A stretch of 64,000 nucleotides of DNA from Boswellia sacra. Its lineage: Eukaryota > Streptophyta > Magnoliopsida > Sapindales > Burseraceae. The stretch lies in assembly GCA_013180625.2 (NCBI GenBank), contig SNVD02008070.1, positions 1 through 64,000 on the forward strand, in the 5' to 3' direction. Below the pieces are notes generated by a model. The model had not been told where the DNA came from. It saw only the letters and a program-made list of their open reading frames with translations, and ran no database searches. Below, piece by piece: positions 10,536-22,793 of this stretch. How positions within the stretch are numbered: the first letter of the stretch is position 1; each line of letters starts with the position of its first letter. A program made the position numbers and the translations under genes.

Positions 10536-11650
10536 TGTTGTGTCTTGTCTTTACAACAATAGAGAAAAGATGATTTTACCCTCATAAGAAGAAGATAAAT
10601 TGCAAACATATCGTTTTCATAATACCCTTGGTTGCGAGACTTCTATTTGAGTTATGAAGAGCTGGCCCACACCATCCCAGAATCTTTGATAGATTAGGAA
10701 GAGCCATGTTGCAAGTATATGATGGTGACTTGTATAAAGAAACAAATCGAAGCTTCTAGATGAGATATGGCGGAGGGAGTAAACAACAAATATGAGAGAT
10801 GGTAATATTGACAAGATCAAGATAATGCCTACAAAACTATATTACTAAAATAATGGACTATATATGACTATCTGAATATTGTTCTAGAAAACACAGAAAT
10901 AGCTATGATTGCCCGTTCGATCTCAAACGTGAGGACAGTGATCTGACAGAAATCCTTAGCCTGATGGTATGAACAAGATGGTTGCAAAACAATTGGTCAT
11001 GCGAAAGATAGAAATATAGAAAGAGTATTATTAAAAGAAAACTGTATGACGGTTTGAATATAGATTCCAAACATGAATGGCTATATCTAGACCGTGTCGG
11101 ATGAAAATCATGCTCGACAAGTGTATTCGGACAATGTCTGAGTCATATAAGAAATGAATATGCATTGTACATAATTTTAATGAAAGAAGAATGTGTTTGA
11201 GTGTGTTTAGGATTATAATAAAGATGGGCTTTTGATGAGTGAATAGCTATAGCTTAATATAAGGCTTTTGACATGAATCTATTAATGATCCTATGAAAAA
11301 TATGTGAAGGCTCTATATAACTAATGTATCAGAATTATAGTTAACATCAACCAGGATATTAGATAAGATCATAAGAGATAATGTTATATTTATCTCTTAT
11401 TATCTTAATAAGATAAGACTAAGATAAGGTCTAGTAGCATTTATCTAAGATAATTAATATAAATATAAGGATAATTCTAAGAGACTTTTACCATCTTGCC
11501 CTCACTCTTTACCTCAATTATTATTTACCAAAATATCCCCCAAATGGGCCTTGGTTTTAACACATTGGGCTAAGTAGGTCTCGTATTTCCTATTTGTGCC
11601 AACTAATCCATAACCCACTAAGAAGCCACATGAGTGGCTTGGGTCCACTT
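10536..11650 (-). repeat. Probable 5' LTR remnant of the minus-strand gag-PR-RT element
   Basis: The minus strand ends ...GACACAACA at 10536 immediately before the GGCGACTC site, as an LTR should. No coding region is present up to 11650. The far edge cannot be set, because no matching second LTR is in the window. Short palindromic AGATAA/TTATCT runs occur at 11360-11470. Confidence 0.35.
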
Positions 11651-11845
11651 GATTTGAGTACAGATTGGATACAATTTCAGATTCAAAGATCGGACTTTGA
11701 TTAAGCCCAGTACTGATTTGTGCTAGCTAGATTTTGTTTATGGTCTTTTACTAAGTCAGTTTTTAAGGCTTTGTACTGATTATACCAACTTTACTGATTG
11801 TACCTAATGCTATGGCCGTGGACTTAGTACTGATTGTACATATTT

Positions 11846-12047
11846 AGAGTTCATGTTCACATTTGGCCCACGGGGCTTGAGTTGAATTTGAGCATCAACA
11901 AGAAGTTTGAAGGAAGAATATTTTTGGGTGGAATTTTTTTTTCGACATTCAGTTTTGGAAAACCATTGGAATTTAGTTACTTTGATTTAGGGAAATCAAA
12001 GATTAAAAACGTAGTTAGAGAACTTGGCAACATCATTCCCATCCCTT
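11846..12047 (+). other. Exon-like open frame, copy 1 of the triplicated unit
   Basis: An open frame without any ATG (it is listed only from a TTG at 11834) is bounded by CATATTTAG before it and by CCTTC|GTAAGAAA after it, resembling a 3' splice site and a strong 5' splice donor. It encodes VHVHIWPTG, LELNLSINKKFEGRIFLGG and VVRELGNIIPIPS. The LNLS-N-FEGRI and ELGNIIP phrases are faintly like leucine-rich repeats, but I cannot confirm a family. Confidence 0.35.
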
Positions 12048-12474
12048 CGTAAGAAAAAAATTGCATCTGGGCATCCGTAATTGAGAGATATGTAAGAGAG
12101 CTGACGCCATTTGCCAGTGCAACCTAATTATGTTAATTTAAAATCAAGATTTTTTTATATATAATTTAGATGAGATATTTTAATACAAATTTTTTGACAC
12201 AAAATTCTAACTATTGATTTATAAAATTCAATCATTAAGATGATTGATAAGTTATGATAACAGCAAATATAACTATTAGATTTTGTGTACAGATTGGATA
12301 CAGTTACAGATTCAAAGTTCGGACTTTGATTAAGCCCAGTACTGATTTGTGCTAGCTAGATTTTGTTTATGGTTTTTTACTGAGTCAGTTTTTAAGGCTT
12401 TGTACTGATTATACCAACTTTACTGATTGTACCTAATGCTATGGCCATGGACTTAGTACTGATTGTACATATTT

Positions 12475-12676
12475 AGAGTTCATGTTCACATTTGGCCCAC
12501 AGGGCTTGAGTTGAATTTGAGCATCAACAAGAAGTTTGAAGGAAGAATATTTTTGGGTGGAATTTTTTTTTCGACATTTAGTTTTGGAAAACCATTGGAA
12601 TTTAGTTACTTTGATCTAGGGAAATCAAAGATTAAAAACGTAGTTAGAGAACTTGGCAACATCATTCCCATCCCTT
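12475..12676 (+). other. Exon-like open frame, copy 2 (splice donor lost)
   Basis: This is the same 72-codon frame as copy 1 with four base changes, all synonymous (Thr ACG/ACA, Phe TTC/TTT, Leu TTA/CTA, Ser TCG/TCC). The last change turns the donor-like CGTAAG into CCTAAG, so if this is an exon, copy 2 can no longer be spliced at that point. Confidence 0.35.
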
Positions 12677-13104
12677 CCTAAGAAAAAAATTGCATCTGGG
12701 CATCCGTAATTGAGAGATATGTAAGAGAGCTGAAGCCATTTGCCAGTGCAACCTAATTATATTAATTTAAAATCAAGAATTTTTTATATATAATTTAGAT
12801 GAGATATTTTAATACAAATTTTTTTGACACAAAATTCTAACTATTGATTTATAAAATTCAATCATTAAGATGATTGATAAGTTATGATAACAGTAAATAT
12901 AACTATTAGATTTTGTGTACAGATTAGATACAATTACAGATTCAAAGTTCGGACTTTGATTAAGCCCAGTACTGATTTGTGCTAGCTAGATTTTGTTTAT
13001 GGTCTTTTACTGAGTCAGTTTTTAAGGCTTTGTACTGATTATACCAACTTTACTGATTGTATCTAATGCTATGGCCGTAGACTTAGTACTGATTATACAT
13101 ATTT

Positions 13105-13306
13105 AGAGTTCATGTTCACATTTGGCCCACGGGGCTTGAGTTGAATTTGAGCATCAACAAGAAGTTTGAAGGAAGAATATTTTTGGGTGGAATTTTTTTT
13201 TCGACATTCAGTTTTGGAAAACCATTGGAATTTAGTTACTTTGATTTAGGGAAATCAAAGATTAAAAACGTAGTTAGAGAACTTGGCAACATCATTCCCA
13301 TCCCTT
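13105..13306 (+). other. Exon-like open frame, copy 3
   Basis: This copy is identical to copy 1 across the encoded segment and keeps the CGTAAG donor-like site. The first codon of the listed frame is TTA rather than TTG, so there is no start-like codon. That supports an exon or remnant rather than an independent gene. Confidence 0.3.
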
Positions 13307-13533
13307 CGTAAGAAAAAAATTGCATCTGGGCATCCGTAATTGAGAGATATGTAAGAGAGCTGAAGCCATTTGCCAGTGCAACCTAATTATGTTAATTTAA
13401 AATCAAGATTTTTTTTTATATAATTTAGATGAGATATTTTAATACAAATTTTTTGACACAAAATTCTAACTATTGATTTATAAAATTCAATCATTAAGAT
13501 AATTGATAAGTTATGATAATAGTAAATATAACT

Positions 13534-14039
13534 TTTTAACTTTCAATCTTAACCATTGGATTTGATGAGATCAAGAGTTAGAAAATTATATCAAAAATTT
13601 ATGTTAAAATATCTTAACCATTTTTTTAGAAATCCATATTAATTAGATAATAAAAGGTAAAAATATACTCTCCTATTTCTATCAAGACTGTTGATGAAGA
13701 AGACAACTTTAGAGTGTTATTAATATAAAATTAATACTAAGTCTCCTTATAATATGAGTTAACAAAATCCTATTCGAGATACAACTTTTTTTTTTTCTAC
13801 TAAATTTTTATCAACCCAAGTTATAATAAGTTAATTGCAAATATAATATTCGTCTTAATTAAAATGGTAAATGTGGCTTCTGTCAACATACAAATTCAAG
13901 GGTAGTTTTTAGTATCTGTCCAAATAGTTTTCTGTCACTGATTTCAACAAAAGAAATAAGAAAGGTTTGATAGGGCAGCAATGCTGCCGCGGGTTTAGCA
14001 GTGGATTTTTTAATATCCTTTTTTCTCCCTTCACTCGAG
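13534..14039. other. AT-rich spacer, no feature seen
   Basis: No coding region, repeat or RNA gene is visible. The open frame at 13883-14098 on the minus strand has no recognisable protein character. Confidence 0.5.
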
Positions 14040-14573
14040 GAATGTTGAAAAATTAGATACTTCCCTGGCCTAAAGCGTTTACTCAGTTCTTCGAGCAACA
14101 GAACACGATTTTTACCACTTAATCAAGGCCTGGTAAGGAATTACATTCTCCGTAGTAGAGAATCTAGAGATGGCATAGTTGGTAACCAGCAACTTTAAAT
14201 TTGAGTACCGACCTCTCCTGCCTAGGTAAAAAAATTTAAAATTTTTCTAAAATTTTCTTGGCCTCTTATGTATGATTGCATGTTTTAGCGATTGACGCTG
14301 TTGTGCTAAGCTGTACCCTTACATGAAAATAATTTACATGGTTAGAAAAGAAAACAAAAAGATCCAAATTTGACCTTAGTCGTCATATTATTTGATAGAG
14401 ATGAGAGGTACATGCCTGGAATCCAGAGTTCCTTTCCTACAAACGCAGGAGTCAAAACCAACCTTATTCTACCTCTACATATTTATTCAATGGCTATAGA
14501 ACACGAAACGCCTCTTGACTGATCCATATGCAAGTAAGGTACACCAGACAGCCCGTTGAGATGGCAAAAGCCC
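14040..14573 (-). repeat. Duplicated 3' flank of EH1
   Basis: Segments of this flank (ACATGAAAATAATTTACATGG near 14320, and CAGAGTTCCTTTCCTAC near 14425) recur near 24175-24300 and near 56360-56470, the flanks of EH2 and EH3. So the duplicated unit extended about 0.5 kb beyond the stop codons. Confidence 0.7.
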
Positions 14574-17500
14574 TCAGAACTTCTTGATGAAGTCATATAT
14601 GTGTGCACTGATTTCCTCCGGCCTTTCTTCGTTGATAAAGTGGGCAGCACCTTCCACTACAACCACTTCCTGCAAAAATGGAACATCTTTCTTGAACCTA
14701 CCACCATGAATATACTCCTTCATACCTGGGAATTGATAGACGAGGTCCAGTTCGCCAACGATAAACTTAACCGGTACTTTGATTTGAACTCCAGTCCATG
14801 GTGCTGTGAGCTCCCAGTTTCTGCAAGAAAAACCAAAATTAATTAACAAATTACAGTAACTTGGCTTACAGACTCATGTTCTAGTCTAACAAGCTTACTG
14901 ATCCTAAAGCCCAGCTACAGGTCAGCCAATAGAATGCTCAAAAAGAAGTTCATAATTGCTTCATTTAAAGTAATAAAATTATCTGCCAGTAAGATACAAG
15001 TAGACATTCAAATAGGTATATGTATCAAAATTCATATAGTCATCTGCTGCTTCCTTCTATGATTAACAATCAAGGATGTGTGGGTTGAGAGTTCCATATC
15101 AGTGTTAGACATTGACAAACAATCTTATTCTTTCAGATGCATGAGATGAAATACTAAAGAATTAAAAATGCTACAGGCATGAAAGATGGGCCGTATATCA
15201 GAGAAATTTTTGTTCAATTTATGTAAAACTTAGCCACAAAGAACAATTTGCTGAATTAATTTGATCTCTGATACTTTTATAGTGGCCATGATATAAGTTA
15301 AGTGGAACTTACAGGTTCATACACCGATAATAGTTCAATCCTCCAGTGAAGCCTTTCTCATTGAATTTGGTAGCATAATAATTGATATCTTCTTCTGACA
15401 GCCAAGATGGTAATGCTGGAGGATCTGGTAGGCCTCTAAATCCTACTTCTTTAGGTATGCAAGGTGGTTTTGCACTGCGAGATGCAAGAATTTTCTTCAT
15501 AAGTTTTGCAGCATCAATTTGAGCAAAGTCTGCTTCAGCCTCTCCTGGTTCCTACAAAACAATGTAGCAATGTTTTGTAAGAAATCAATTTGAAGAGAAT
15601 TCAGGGTAGTTAAGAAACAACCAAAATAGGAGCATCTCGAAGAAGAATTCTGAAAATTGTGCAACAAAAGGCAACAATACTGAAAATATAAGCTCTGTGA
15701 CAAAAAATTACTGAATTTCCATTTCTTGTAAGTTAAACAAACAAATAGAGTGGCCATGCTCAATTTGATCACTGATGAAGGGACTATTAGCAGTTGTTCT
15801 GATGCTGGCAGAGGAAATCAACAATTACATTGCCAAAGACCTGATCTGTTACACATATGTTGGAAGGCCTGTATTTTAAATTAAGTGAACTCAACCACCA
15901 ATGGTTAGTCACATAAAATCAATTAAATTCTTGCTTAAAGAAACAGATCACATACAATCAGATACAAAGAGTGATATTTTTAAGAAATATTACTTGCTGA
16001 AATGGAGCAGGAATCTTTCAACTGTACCAGCATTAACTTATCTGGTCCAAAATCATCTCTTAAAACTTCAAAAAGATTTAGTGTTGGTATTTAGGATAGG
16101 TCAACAATAACAAAGAACAAATTTGTTTCCTTAGAACAGATTCACCTTGGATTGGGACGCATCAATAATTAATGTTGCGTAACATGTAGGCCAATTCTCT
16201 CATTAAGAATTCGGCAAGTGTACCAAAAGGCATGATGGTGGTATCCATCTGTATTCAACATTTAAGGACAACTACAGGACTGTTTGTGTGCCTTCATTTA
16301 CTAAAAGATCATTTAGAGGGTGATACACAGGCTGTCGAACTTTCACATATCTGCAATTTTGACAGTTAGTTTACTTTCTATAATTCTTTCCGGAAGCCGA
16401 CAAATCCACAACTACGGTTTTCTATATTTGTTTAATATTCCAAAAGCATACATATATCATGGCCTGCTTGTGACTTGTGTCAAGAGTTTGCCAAGTCTAA
16501 TACCTATTATTCTTGATGGAACATGAAAACCCAATCTGGCTTTACAGAACATAGCTAATGATAAAACATCACAAAACATTGAAAATGTTGAATAATCATG
16601 AACGATAACCTGAAGAGTTATTAAAATTGACTTTCCTCATATTTTCTTTAACAAAAATAGCTCAAAAAAAATAATAATATTACACACAAACTGACTATGC
16701 AATTAATGTGGTATAAAGTAAAGGCCTGCGTGGACATTGCGAATAAATTAAACAAATGAAATTAGATAACATGACAATTACATACCTGTAGGAACACTCA
16801 TAAAACTATAATTTGTGAACATGAACTAAAATATATAACAAAAGCCTAAAAATGGAAACTTATGATATCAAAAACTTTCATGCAATTTCAATGGGAAAGA
16901 TAAATGATCGAATTTAAGCAAAATTAAAAATTATCATCCATGGTACAGTCAACCAAACCGAAAAGCTGCTACTATTAGAAGTCAGAGACTATCAGTCTAC
17001 CAGTCAAACATAACCATGAATCAAAAGCAATGCCATTTCAACCCTAGTTATTTTAGAGGCTAGATCCCGTAAAGAGAGACCTTAGCTACCTATTTTAGTT
17101 AATGAATGACTGATCTAAGTAGTCAATACAACATGCCACCAAAACCAATCTCTCGTAGCATTCTCAAGCACGTGACATTAAATCAATTTCTATGTTTTAC
17201 TCTTTAATTAGTTCTTTCTGCTCTGTGGCAGTGAGTTTGTTACATCAACGCTTAAGTGTAGAATATAAAACAGCAACAACAACTTTAATTTCAAAAACAG
17301 GCGTATAAATGCTATTAAACAACCAAAAAGATAACAGTACACACATTTATCCCAAAATTAAACCTGTCAATATTTGTCATAGTGATTGTGAACACAGTCC
17401 ACAAGTATCCTAAAGTACCTAATTCAAGAAAGATGTTCAATGCATGCAATAAAAACCAATTCTGTTGTAACCAATCCATATCACAATAAGTCAAAAAAAA

Positions 17501-18205
17501 AAAAAAAAAAAACAATTAGCAACATAGAGCCGCTTTGTATCACAACTCAGAACAGCGACCGACAATCAAAAGGTCATTCAAAAGGGCGATTTGATTTCTA
17601 GACCATACAAAAACCAATTTAATTCCCAACCATGTCGCTCAAAAAAATCAAATTTAAGAGAAAAAGAAGAAGAAAAGAGAAGAGAAGAGAGAAGTAAACT
17701 CTTAAACTAACAATCAGATAAAAGAATATAAATTTATAACCTGAAATCTGCAAATGTAAAAATCATCACCCAAAACTGCCCTGTAGCCATCCAGAGGCTT
17801 AATTGTTGGGTTTCTGGGATTAAACGCCACGCTCAAGCAGACCAAGGCCTTGACTCTATCCGGCCGAAACAAACAAAAAGCCCAAGCAATCAGGGCACCC
17901 CAGTCATGACCCACCAAGAAAACCTGCTCGATACCCAACTTATCAAGGAGACCGACAAGGTCACCCACCACGTGCAGAGCCGTATATGACGTCACCGACG
18001 GTGGCGCATCGGTGTCACCATAGCCGCGAAGATCAGGAGCGATGGCACGGTAACCGAGGGAAGAAAGGGAAAGGAGCTGGTGGCGCCAGGAGTACCAGAG
18101 TTCAGGGAAGCCGTGCAGAAACAGGACTTCTGGGCCCGTCCCTATTGACGCCACGTGCATGTTTATGCCATTTGTGAAGACTGTTGAGTGCTCTATCCTC
18201 TCCAT
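14574..18205 (-). CDS. Soluble epoxide hydrolase EH1, intact, three exons
   Basis: Exons are 17741-18205, 15313-15551 and 14574-14820, which splice to 951 bases and 316 aa. It hydrolyses epoxides to vicinal diols. In plants the substrates are mostly fatty-acid epoxides, as in cutin and defence lipid metabolism. It is an alpha/beta-hydrolase without a signal peptide, so cytosolic. Visible residues: oxyanion motif HGFP (31-34), nucleophile Asp101 in GHDWGA, lid tyrosines Tyr150 (YICRFQ) and Tyr229/230 (LNYYR), Asp260 (GELD) and His295 (AAHF); this layout matches potato StEH1. I chose the ATG at 18205 (MERIEHS), because EH2 and EH3 start at the equivalent ATG. Introns are GT-AG: intron 1 is 2.19 kb, intron 2 is 492 bases, with the second junction splitting a Leu codon. 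No disabling change is seen. Confidence 0.95.
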
Positions 18206-18318
18206 TTTCAAAAGTTTCTCCTCTTTTCTCCCTTTTTTTTTTTTCTTTTTCTTCGTTGCGTTGCGTTGCGTTTGGTGTTGAATTAAATCTGTGGGTGAAG
18301 TGAACGGTGCAGAGTCTG

Positions 18319-18326
18319 ATTATAAA
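18319..18326 (-). promoter_or_regulatory. TATA box of EH1
   Basis: The minus strand reads TTTATAAT about 114 bases upstream of the ATG, at the same place in the conserved leader as the EH2 TATA box. Confidence 0.55.
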
Positions 18327-19157
18327 GTTTTGGCTTCCGTCTTACAGGCGTGAATTGACTTTGTTCGATGAGAGCAACACAAGTTTGATGCTGTTGCTTG
18401 GCTTTATGAGTAAGACGAGACCCAGAAAGAGACAAGTTTTAGTTAAGAATGAGATATCTCCCCGTACTACATTGCGCAATCGTTTGCTTTTCTGTTATTT
18501 AATTGTTCAGTCATTTACCAAGATTCAACTCACTATAAATACTTGCAATAATTTCCAATACACAAACAAACTTTTGAAATTAATGTGATATTTTATCGAA
18601 GAGTATAAGATCTTAACTACTGTATTTATGGCCTCGGACCATCCAAGGTTTAGTGGTGGGTAAGAATATAAACTTGAATTTTTCATGTATTTATTTATTA
18701 TTATTATTTTAAAATCTGCACAATAATTAAATGATATGCATCGATGCTTCTTATTAGACATGGAGAAACAAGTTATATAGTGGTTCGCTAGGGACATAAA
18801 AGTAAAAAAATATAAAAATAAAATTACTTAACAAAATGGATTTGGATGACATAGGCGTTCTTTTTTGTTTATCGCTTGCGCTTTCTTTTAGTAAGTGTCG
18901 TAGTTAATGTATGCTTGTGTTTTTGCGTAAATTTAAACCATTATGTTAAATTGCCGGTTAAACATGAGTTGTCTGTTTCGGAGAATTCATAATAATAATA
19001 TAACAATCTTGCACAAGTAGCCTATTACCCAAATAAAAGTCATATAAACGTGGCTTATAAGAAAAAACAAAAATTCTAAGTCAACGAGGAATGACCCACT
19101 AAACATTTTTAAACAAGAAGAAATATTAGAAGACAGTGAAGAAAAACAATTTGAAAT

Positions 19158-19197
<40 letters not shown>

Positions 19198-19630
19198 TTG
19201 TTTTTAGCAATGAGAAACTTTGTTTGTGATTTCCAAAAATATTTTATTAATTTATATAAAAAATACATTTCAAATTTAATATAGATCACATATTATTTTT
19301 AAAATTAAAAACTGACAACATATCTTTAATTAAATATCAAATCCTTTTCTGAAAAACACAAAATTCTCATAAATTGAGGTTTGCCTTTTCAGTACTTAAA
19401 AAGGGTAAAGTTGGAACTAAGCGATAAGCCAGATTGGGCCCAGGGGATGAGTCATACAGACCGTTAATTATTGAGCCTAGCCTATTAATCCCATTGCATT
19501 TTGGAACTGGTTGTAGCCCATGTCAAATGAGGTATGTCAACTCTTCATTCAAGTCCACTGTGGGAAGAGCGAGAGCCCACCTAGGCACCTCAATGACTTG
19601 CCAGTTGCAATTAAAAAAAACGGGATGATT
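18327..19630 (-). repeat. Duplicated 5' flank of EH1
   Basis: Several phrases recur upstream of other cluster members. AATTAATGTGATATTT at 18579 recurs at 38061, 39836 and, altered, 50572. The CATGAGTTGT...CGGAGAATT pair near 18963 recurs near 38420 and 61850. CTTGCCAGTTGCA near 19595 recurs near 62918. It contains a (TA)n run at 19161-19193. Confidence 0.8.
19161..19193. repeat. (TA)n microsatellite
   Basis: A pure TA dinucleotide run within the EH1 upstream flank. Confidence 0.95.
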
Positions 19631-19973
19631 TACCCCCCCCACGCCCCCGGGGAGGTTTGCTTAACCACTTTTACTCCTCAAGTTTTCATTATTCCATTTC
19701 TCCCCTGATTTCAACTTCCGAGAGGCAATTAAAGGGTAAAAGAGTAATTTAAATTATAACTTTTAATTAAAAAGAGATAAGAAATTTTAAAAAAATATAA
19801 TTCTTTCTCTTCTCTCACGTTCTCTCTCTTTCCTTCCGCAATCTCTCCGCCTTCAACGCTGACTTCTCCGACTTCAACGCCGACTGATGAACACAATAGG
19901 GTCGGGTTTAGGCGACACCTTCTGTTTACTTTCCCCTGGCCATCTATTATAGGCCATCTATTATAGGGGTGTG
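19631..19973. other. Spacer without recognised gene
   Basis: AT-rich and pyrimidine-rich stretches (CTTCTCTCACGTTCTCTCTC near 19805), and a short tandem duplication GGCCATCTATTATA at about 19949-19975. No coding or RNA gene is visible. Confidence 0.4.
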
Positions 19974-20736
19974 TATATAGTGTGATATAGTGTGGTATCA
20001 TTATATTATTCTTGTATTTTATTTAGGTCGAATTTTAGATTTTTGTACAATATCATACCATTCTAAAATACAATACCATACCACATCCTCGTATGGTAGG
20101 ATAAGGGCGGGTATGGTATAGTATTTTTCGGGTGGTTGACCAAACTGACCAGAATTTAGATAATATTTCACCATATATTTTTAATGATTTTGAAGTTTAT
20201 TTATAGCTTTTTTTTTTTCAAGATTTTGACACTTTGAGTTCTTATTTTAACATTGTTTAATATTATGATCCATAAAGTTTATACTAAATAAAAAAATCAA
20301 GCAATTACATATCTTTAACAATACAAATAATCAAGTAACCATATATTCTATAACAACACAAATAATCAAGTAACATCGTATCTATAACAATACAAAAATA
20401 TCATGTAACTATATATTCTATGACAATACGAATACTCAAGCAATTACATTATTTATTACTTCCAAATTCAAACAAAATGATAGAAAAATGATAGACGGTT
20501 AGGAATTTAGGGTTATTCTTTTTATTATACATTCTATTAGTGTATATAACACTCACACATACAAATTATACATAACCAATTATAAATTGACACGTGGCAT
20601 AATTCTTATTTTTTTAAAAAAAGTATGGTATAGTATGATATTTTCGAATTTTTGTAAAAATATCTACCACCGTATCATACTAAAGAGGTTTTTCAAAATA
20701 TTCATCGTATCACACTCTATATTTTTTTATACCCTA
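19974..20736. mobile_element. Candidate non-autonomous DNA transposon (MITE-like)
   Basis: The left end reads TAGGGGTGTGTATATAG followed by TGTGATA. The right end, on the minus strand, reads TAGGGTATAAAAAAATATAG followed by TGTGATA. These imperfect inverted ends enclose about 760 AT-rich bases with no coding region. Inside is a run of roughly 42-base degenerate repeats built on ACAATACAAATAATCAAGTAAC (20292-20450). No clean target-site duplication is visible, so the boundaries are approximate. Confidence 0.4.
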
Positions 20737-20744
20737 TTATTATG

Positions 20745-21657
20745 ACGTAACATGACGATATGTGGAGTTCGGGTGGGCGGTACCATGCACCACCCTGTTC
20801 TATTCTCTCTTCTACTTTTTTTTTCCTCTTTCATCTCCTTCCTTCGTTTGGCATTGTAATGGATGTGGCTGGGGTGTTTGCGAAATCTATAGGCTTGTGG
20901 GATTTGTAGCACATGTCGGCAGTGTATGGTGGTGATGCTTGTGCTGATTGGTGTGAGCCTATTTCATTCGGGGGTTTTGTGATTTGGATGATTGAGGATG
21001 GTTCGTGATTTCCTTCTTGGAGTTGATCGAATTGGGGGTTGATTGGAGTTGATTTCTTTCTGGTGTAGTGGCTGTGCTTTATGGCTGCGAAGGTGACGGT
21101 AAAGCTAAGGCTGAGCTGCTGTTGTGAAATTGGCAGTGTTAGGTTTATCTTTGCCGCTTATGAATGGGGGCTGGTAAGTCTAATGGGTTTGTGTTTTTGA
21201 GAATGGGTTCATGGAGTTTTGCATATGGGAGTAGATTGAGATGTCATCTGCGTTTGATGTTGCTGGGCATTTGATGTTGCTAGGTTTTTGTGTTTTTAGA
21301 TTTTATTTATGTAAATTGAGTTTTGTAATTTTAGTTGTTTCCATTTGCGTAAGGGGTTTTCTAAGGTTTTAGAAATTTTTTAATTTTTTGGTTAGTAACA
21401 AAATCTGGAACAGATGATTGGGAAGGAGAAGGATTTAAAAATTGAAGAGTTGTTTGTGATTTGTTTTTAAGCTGCCGTGGTGTTTGTGGATTAAATTGGT
21501 AGAATTGTTGAAGAAGATGTATAGTATTTTTTTTTTATAGAAATTATGTAATTATTTAATGAATTATTTTATTTTATTTAAAATTATTAAGGGCAATATG
21601 GGGATTTCATCAGTTTAGACGTGCCCGCTTTGAACGCTTTCCGGTTGAGATCGGGGG
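20745..21657. other. Spacer without recognised gene
   Basis: Moderately GT-rich DNA. I see no protein family, RNA gene or repeat. Pyrimidine-rich sequence at 20800-20840 precedes an ATG at 20861, but the following frame is short and unremarkable. Confidence 0.35.
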
Positions 21658-21665
21658 GTGGGGGG

Positions 21666-22292
21666 TAGGGATGGCAAAAGTTTGGTGCGGGTGCGGGTTT
21701 GGCCATTCCGCACCCGGACCGGACTAAAAAAAATTTCTCCGGTCCCCGCAAATCCCTGGATTTTTTCCGGGTGCGGGTAATTCCGGGTTTTGGAATGTGA
21801 CACCGGCACCCGGAAAAAATCCTCGGATTTTCCCCGCTTTTATTTTTTTTTTAATTTTTCAGGCCTTGTATATGAATAAATAATATAATATGGGTAAATA
21901 TCTCGTCAGCGGGGGTTGGCAGCAATGGCAAAGTACTTATACATTCTGTGTTGCAACCCAAGTTCGAGTCGCGATGCTGCTGAAAATTTTAATTTTAATT
22001 AAATATACAAAAGAATTGATTAATTAAAACTGTTTGTAAACACTAAAGCATAAAAACGGTGTGGCGTGGTGGTAAACAGCTGAAATCCAAATCAAGGTCA
22101 TGTGTTCGAGTCGCGCGAATTACATATTTTTCATTATAAGTAATTGGGCTTTCCGGGTGCGGGCCGGGGACGCGGGTGTACTTAGCAGCCCCGCACCGGG
22201 GCCTGATCACCGGAATTCCGGGGTTTTCCCCGGTCGGGCCGTGGGGGTAAAGTCCGGGTACCCGGCCCAACCAGGGAAAATTGCCATCTCTA
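21666..22292. mobile_element. Non-autonomous hAT-type element with GC-rich ends
   Basis: The left end is TAGGGATGGCAAAAG and the right end (minus strand) is TAGAGATGGCAATTTT. The flanking octamers GTGGGGGG (21658-21665) and GTTGGGGG (22293-22300) agree at 7 of 8 positions, which fits an 8-bp hAT target duplication. The subterminal 150 bases at each end are rich in GGGTGCGGG / CCCGCACCC, a hallmark of a common plant hAT MITE family. The core holds two tRNA-like segments with GTTCGAGTCGCG (about 21964 and 22104). Confidence 0.75.
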
Positions 22293-22300
22293 GTTGGGGG

Positions 22301-22759
22301 GGGAGGGGAAGGAGAGGGAATGATGAAAATATGAGGGGGACAAGGGTATGGAGCAAACCTGAGGGGGGAAAAGAGACACCTAAAACATTCATTGCGTGGT
22401 CCATTCTTCAGCTGATTGCATCATCATGAGTTCAGGTTGAAGAAATTTGAACACCATAAACAGAGCAGTCTGAATTACTAGAGTGTATTACAGGTCAAAA
22501 GAAAATAAATACCCTCACAAAAGAGAAGTAGAAGAAAAACTATTTTAAACTCAAATCAAACAACAGAAATTGGAATCGTATACAGCATACGACCACAAAT
22601 AATCTTCAAACAACATGTTAACTTCCGAGGATCTAAGTTACTGGAGTGATATAACAGTTTATTGGTGAAATCTAAGTGTTTAAAAAGTAATTAATACTAA
22701 TATGGTATAATTTAAATGGCTAATGACTCTCTCCAAATTTTATCTCAAATGATATATAT

Positions 22760-22793
<34 letters not shown>

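Larger units (their letters stand above)
11655..13533 (+). repeat. Tandem triplication of a 629-630 bp unit
   Basis: Three head-to-tail copies start at CAGATT(G/A)GAT at 11661, 12290 and 12920. The spacing is 629 and 630 bases, and the copies are almost identical; the third ends near 13533 at AGTAAATATAACT. Within each unit the phrase TACTGATT recurs several times before an exon-like open frame. The high identity means a recent duplication. Confidence 0.95.

Noticed and set aside
14160..14230. Possible SINE (GATGGCATAGTTGGTAA...GAGTACCGACC)
   Set aside because: Related sequence occurs in the duplicated flank near 23970, so it is part of the EH flank and not a separate insertion; the Pol III boxes are poor.
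14556..14846. Plus-strand frames starting MRWQKPSELLDEV or MAKPSELFDEV (also at 32426-32716 and 56809-57291)
   Set aside because: Antisense of EH exon 3, conserved only because the exon is conserved.
17986..18177. Plus-strand open frame over EH1 exon 1 (similar frames at 37243-37736)
   Set aside because: Antisense shadow of a GC-richer conserved exon. The same shadow occurs over all EH copies and has no independent protein features.
18987..19289. Minus-strand frame with an IYIYIY run
   Set aside because: Translation of a (TA)n microsatellite.
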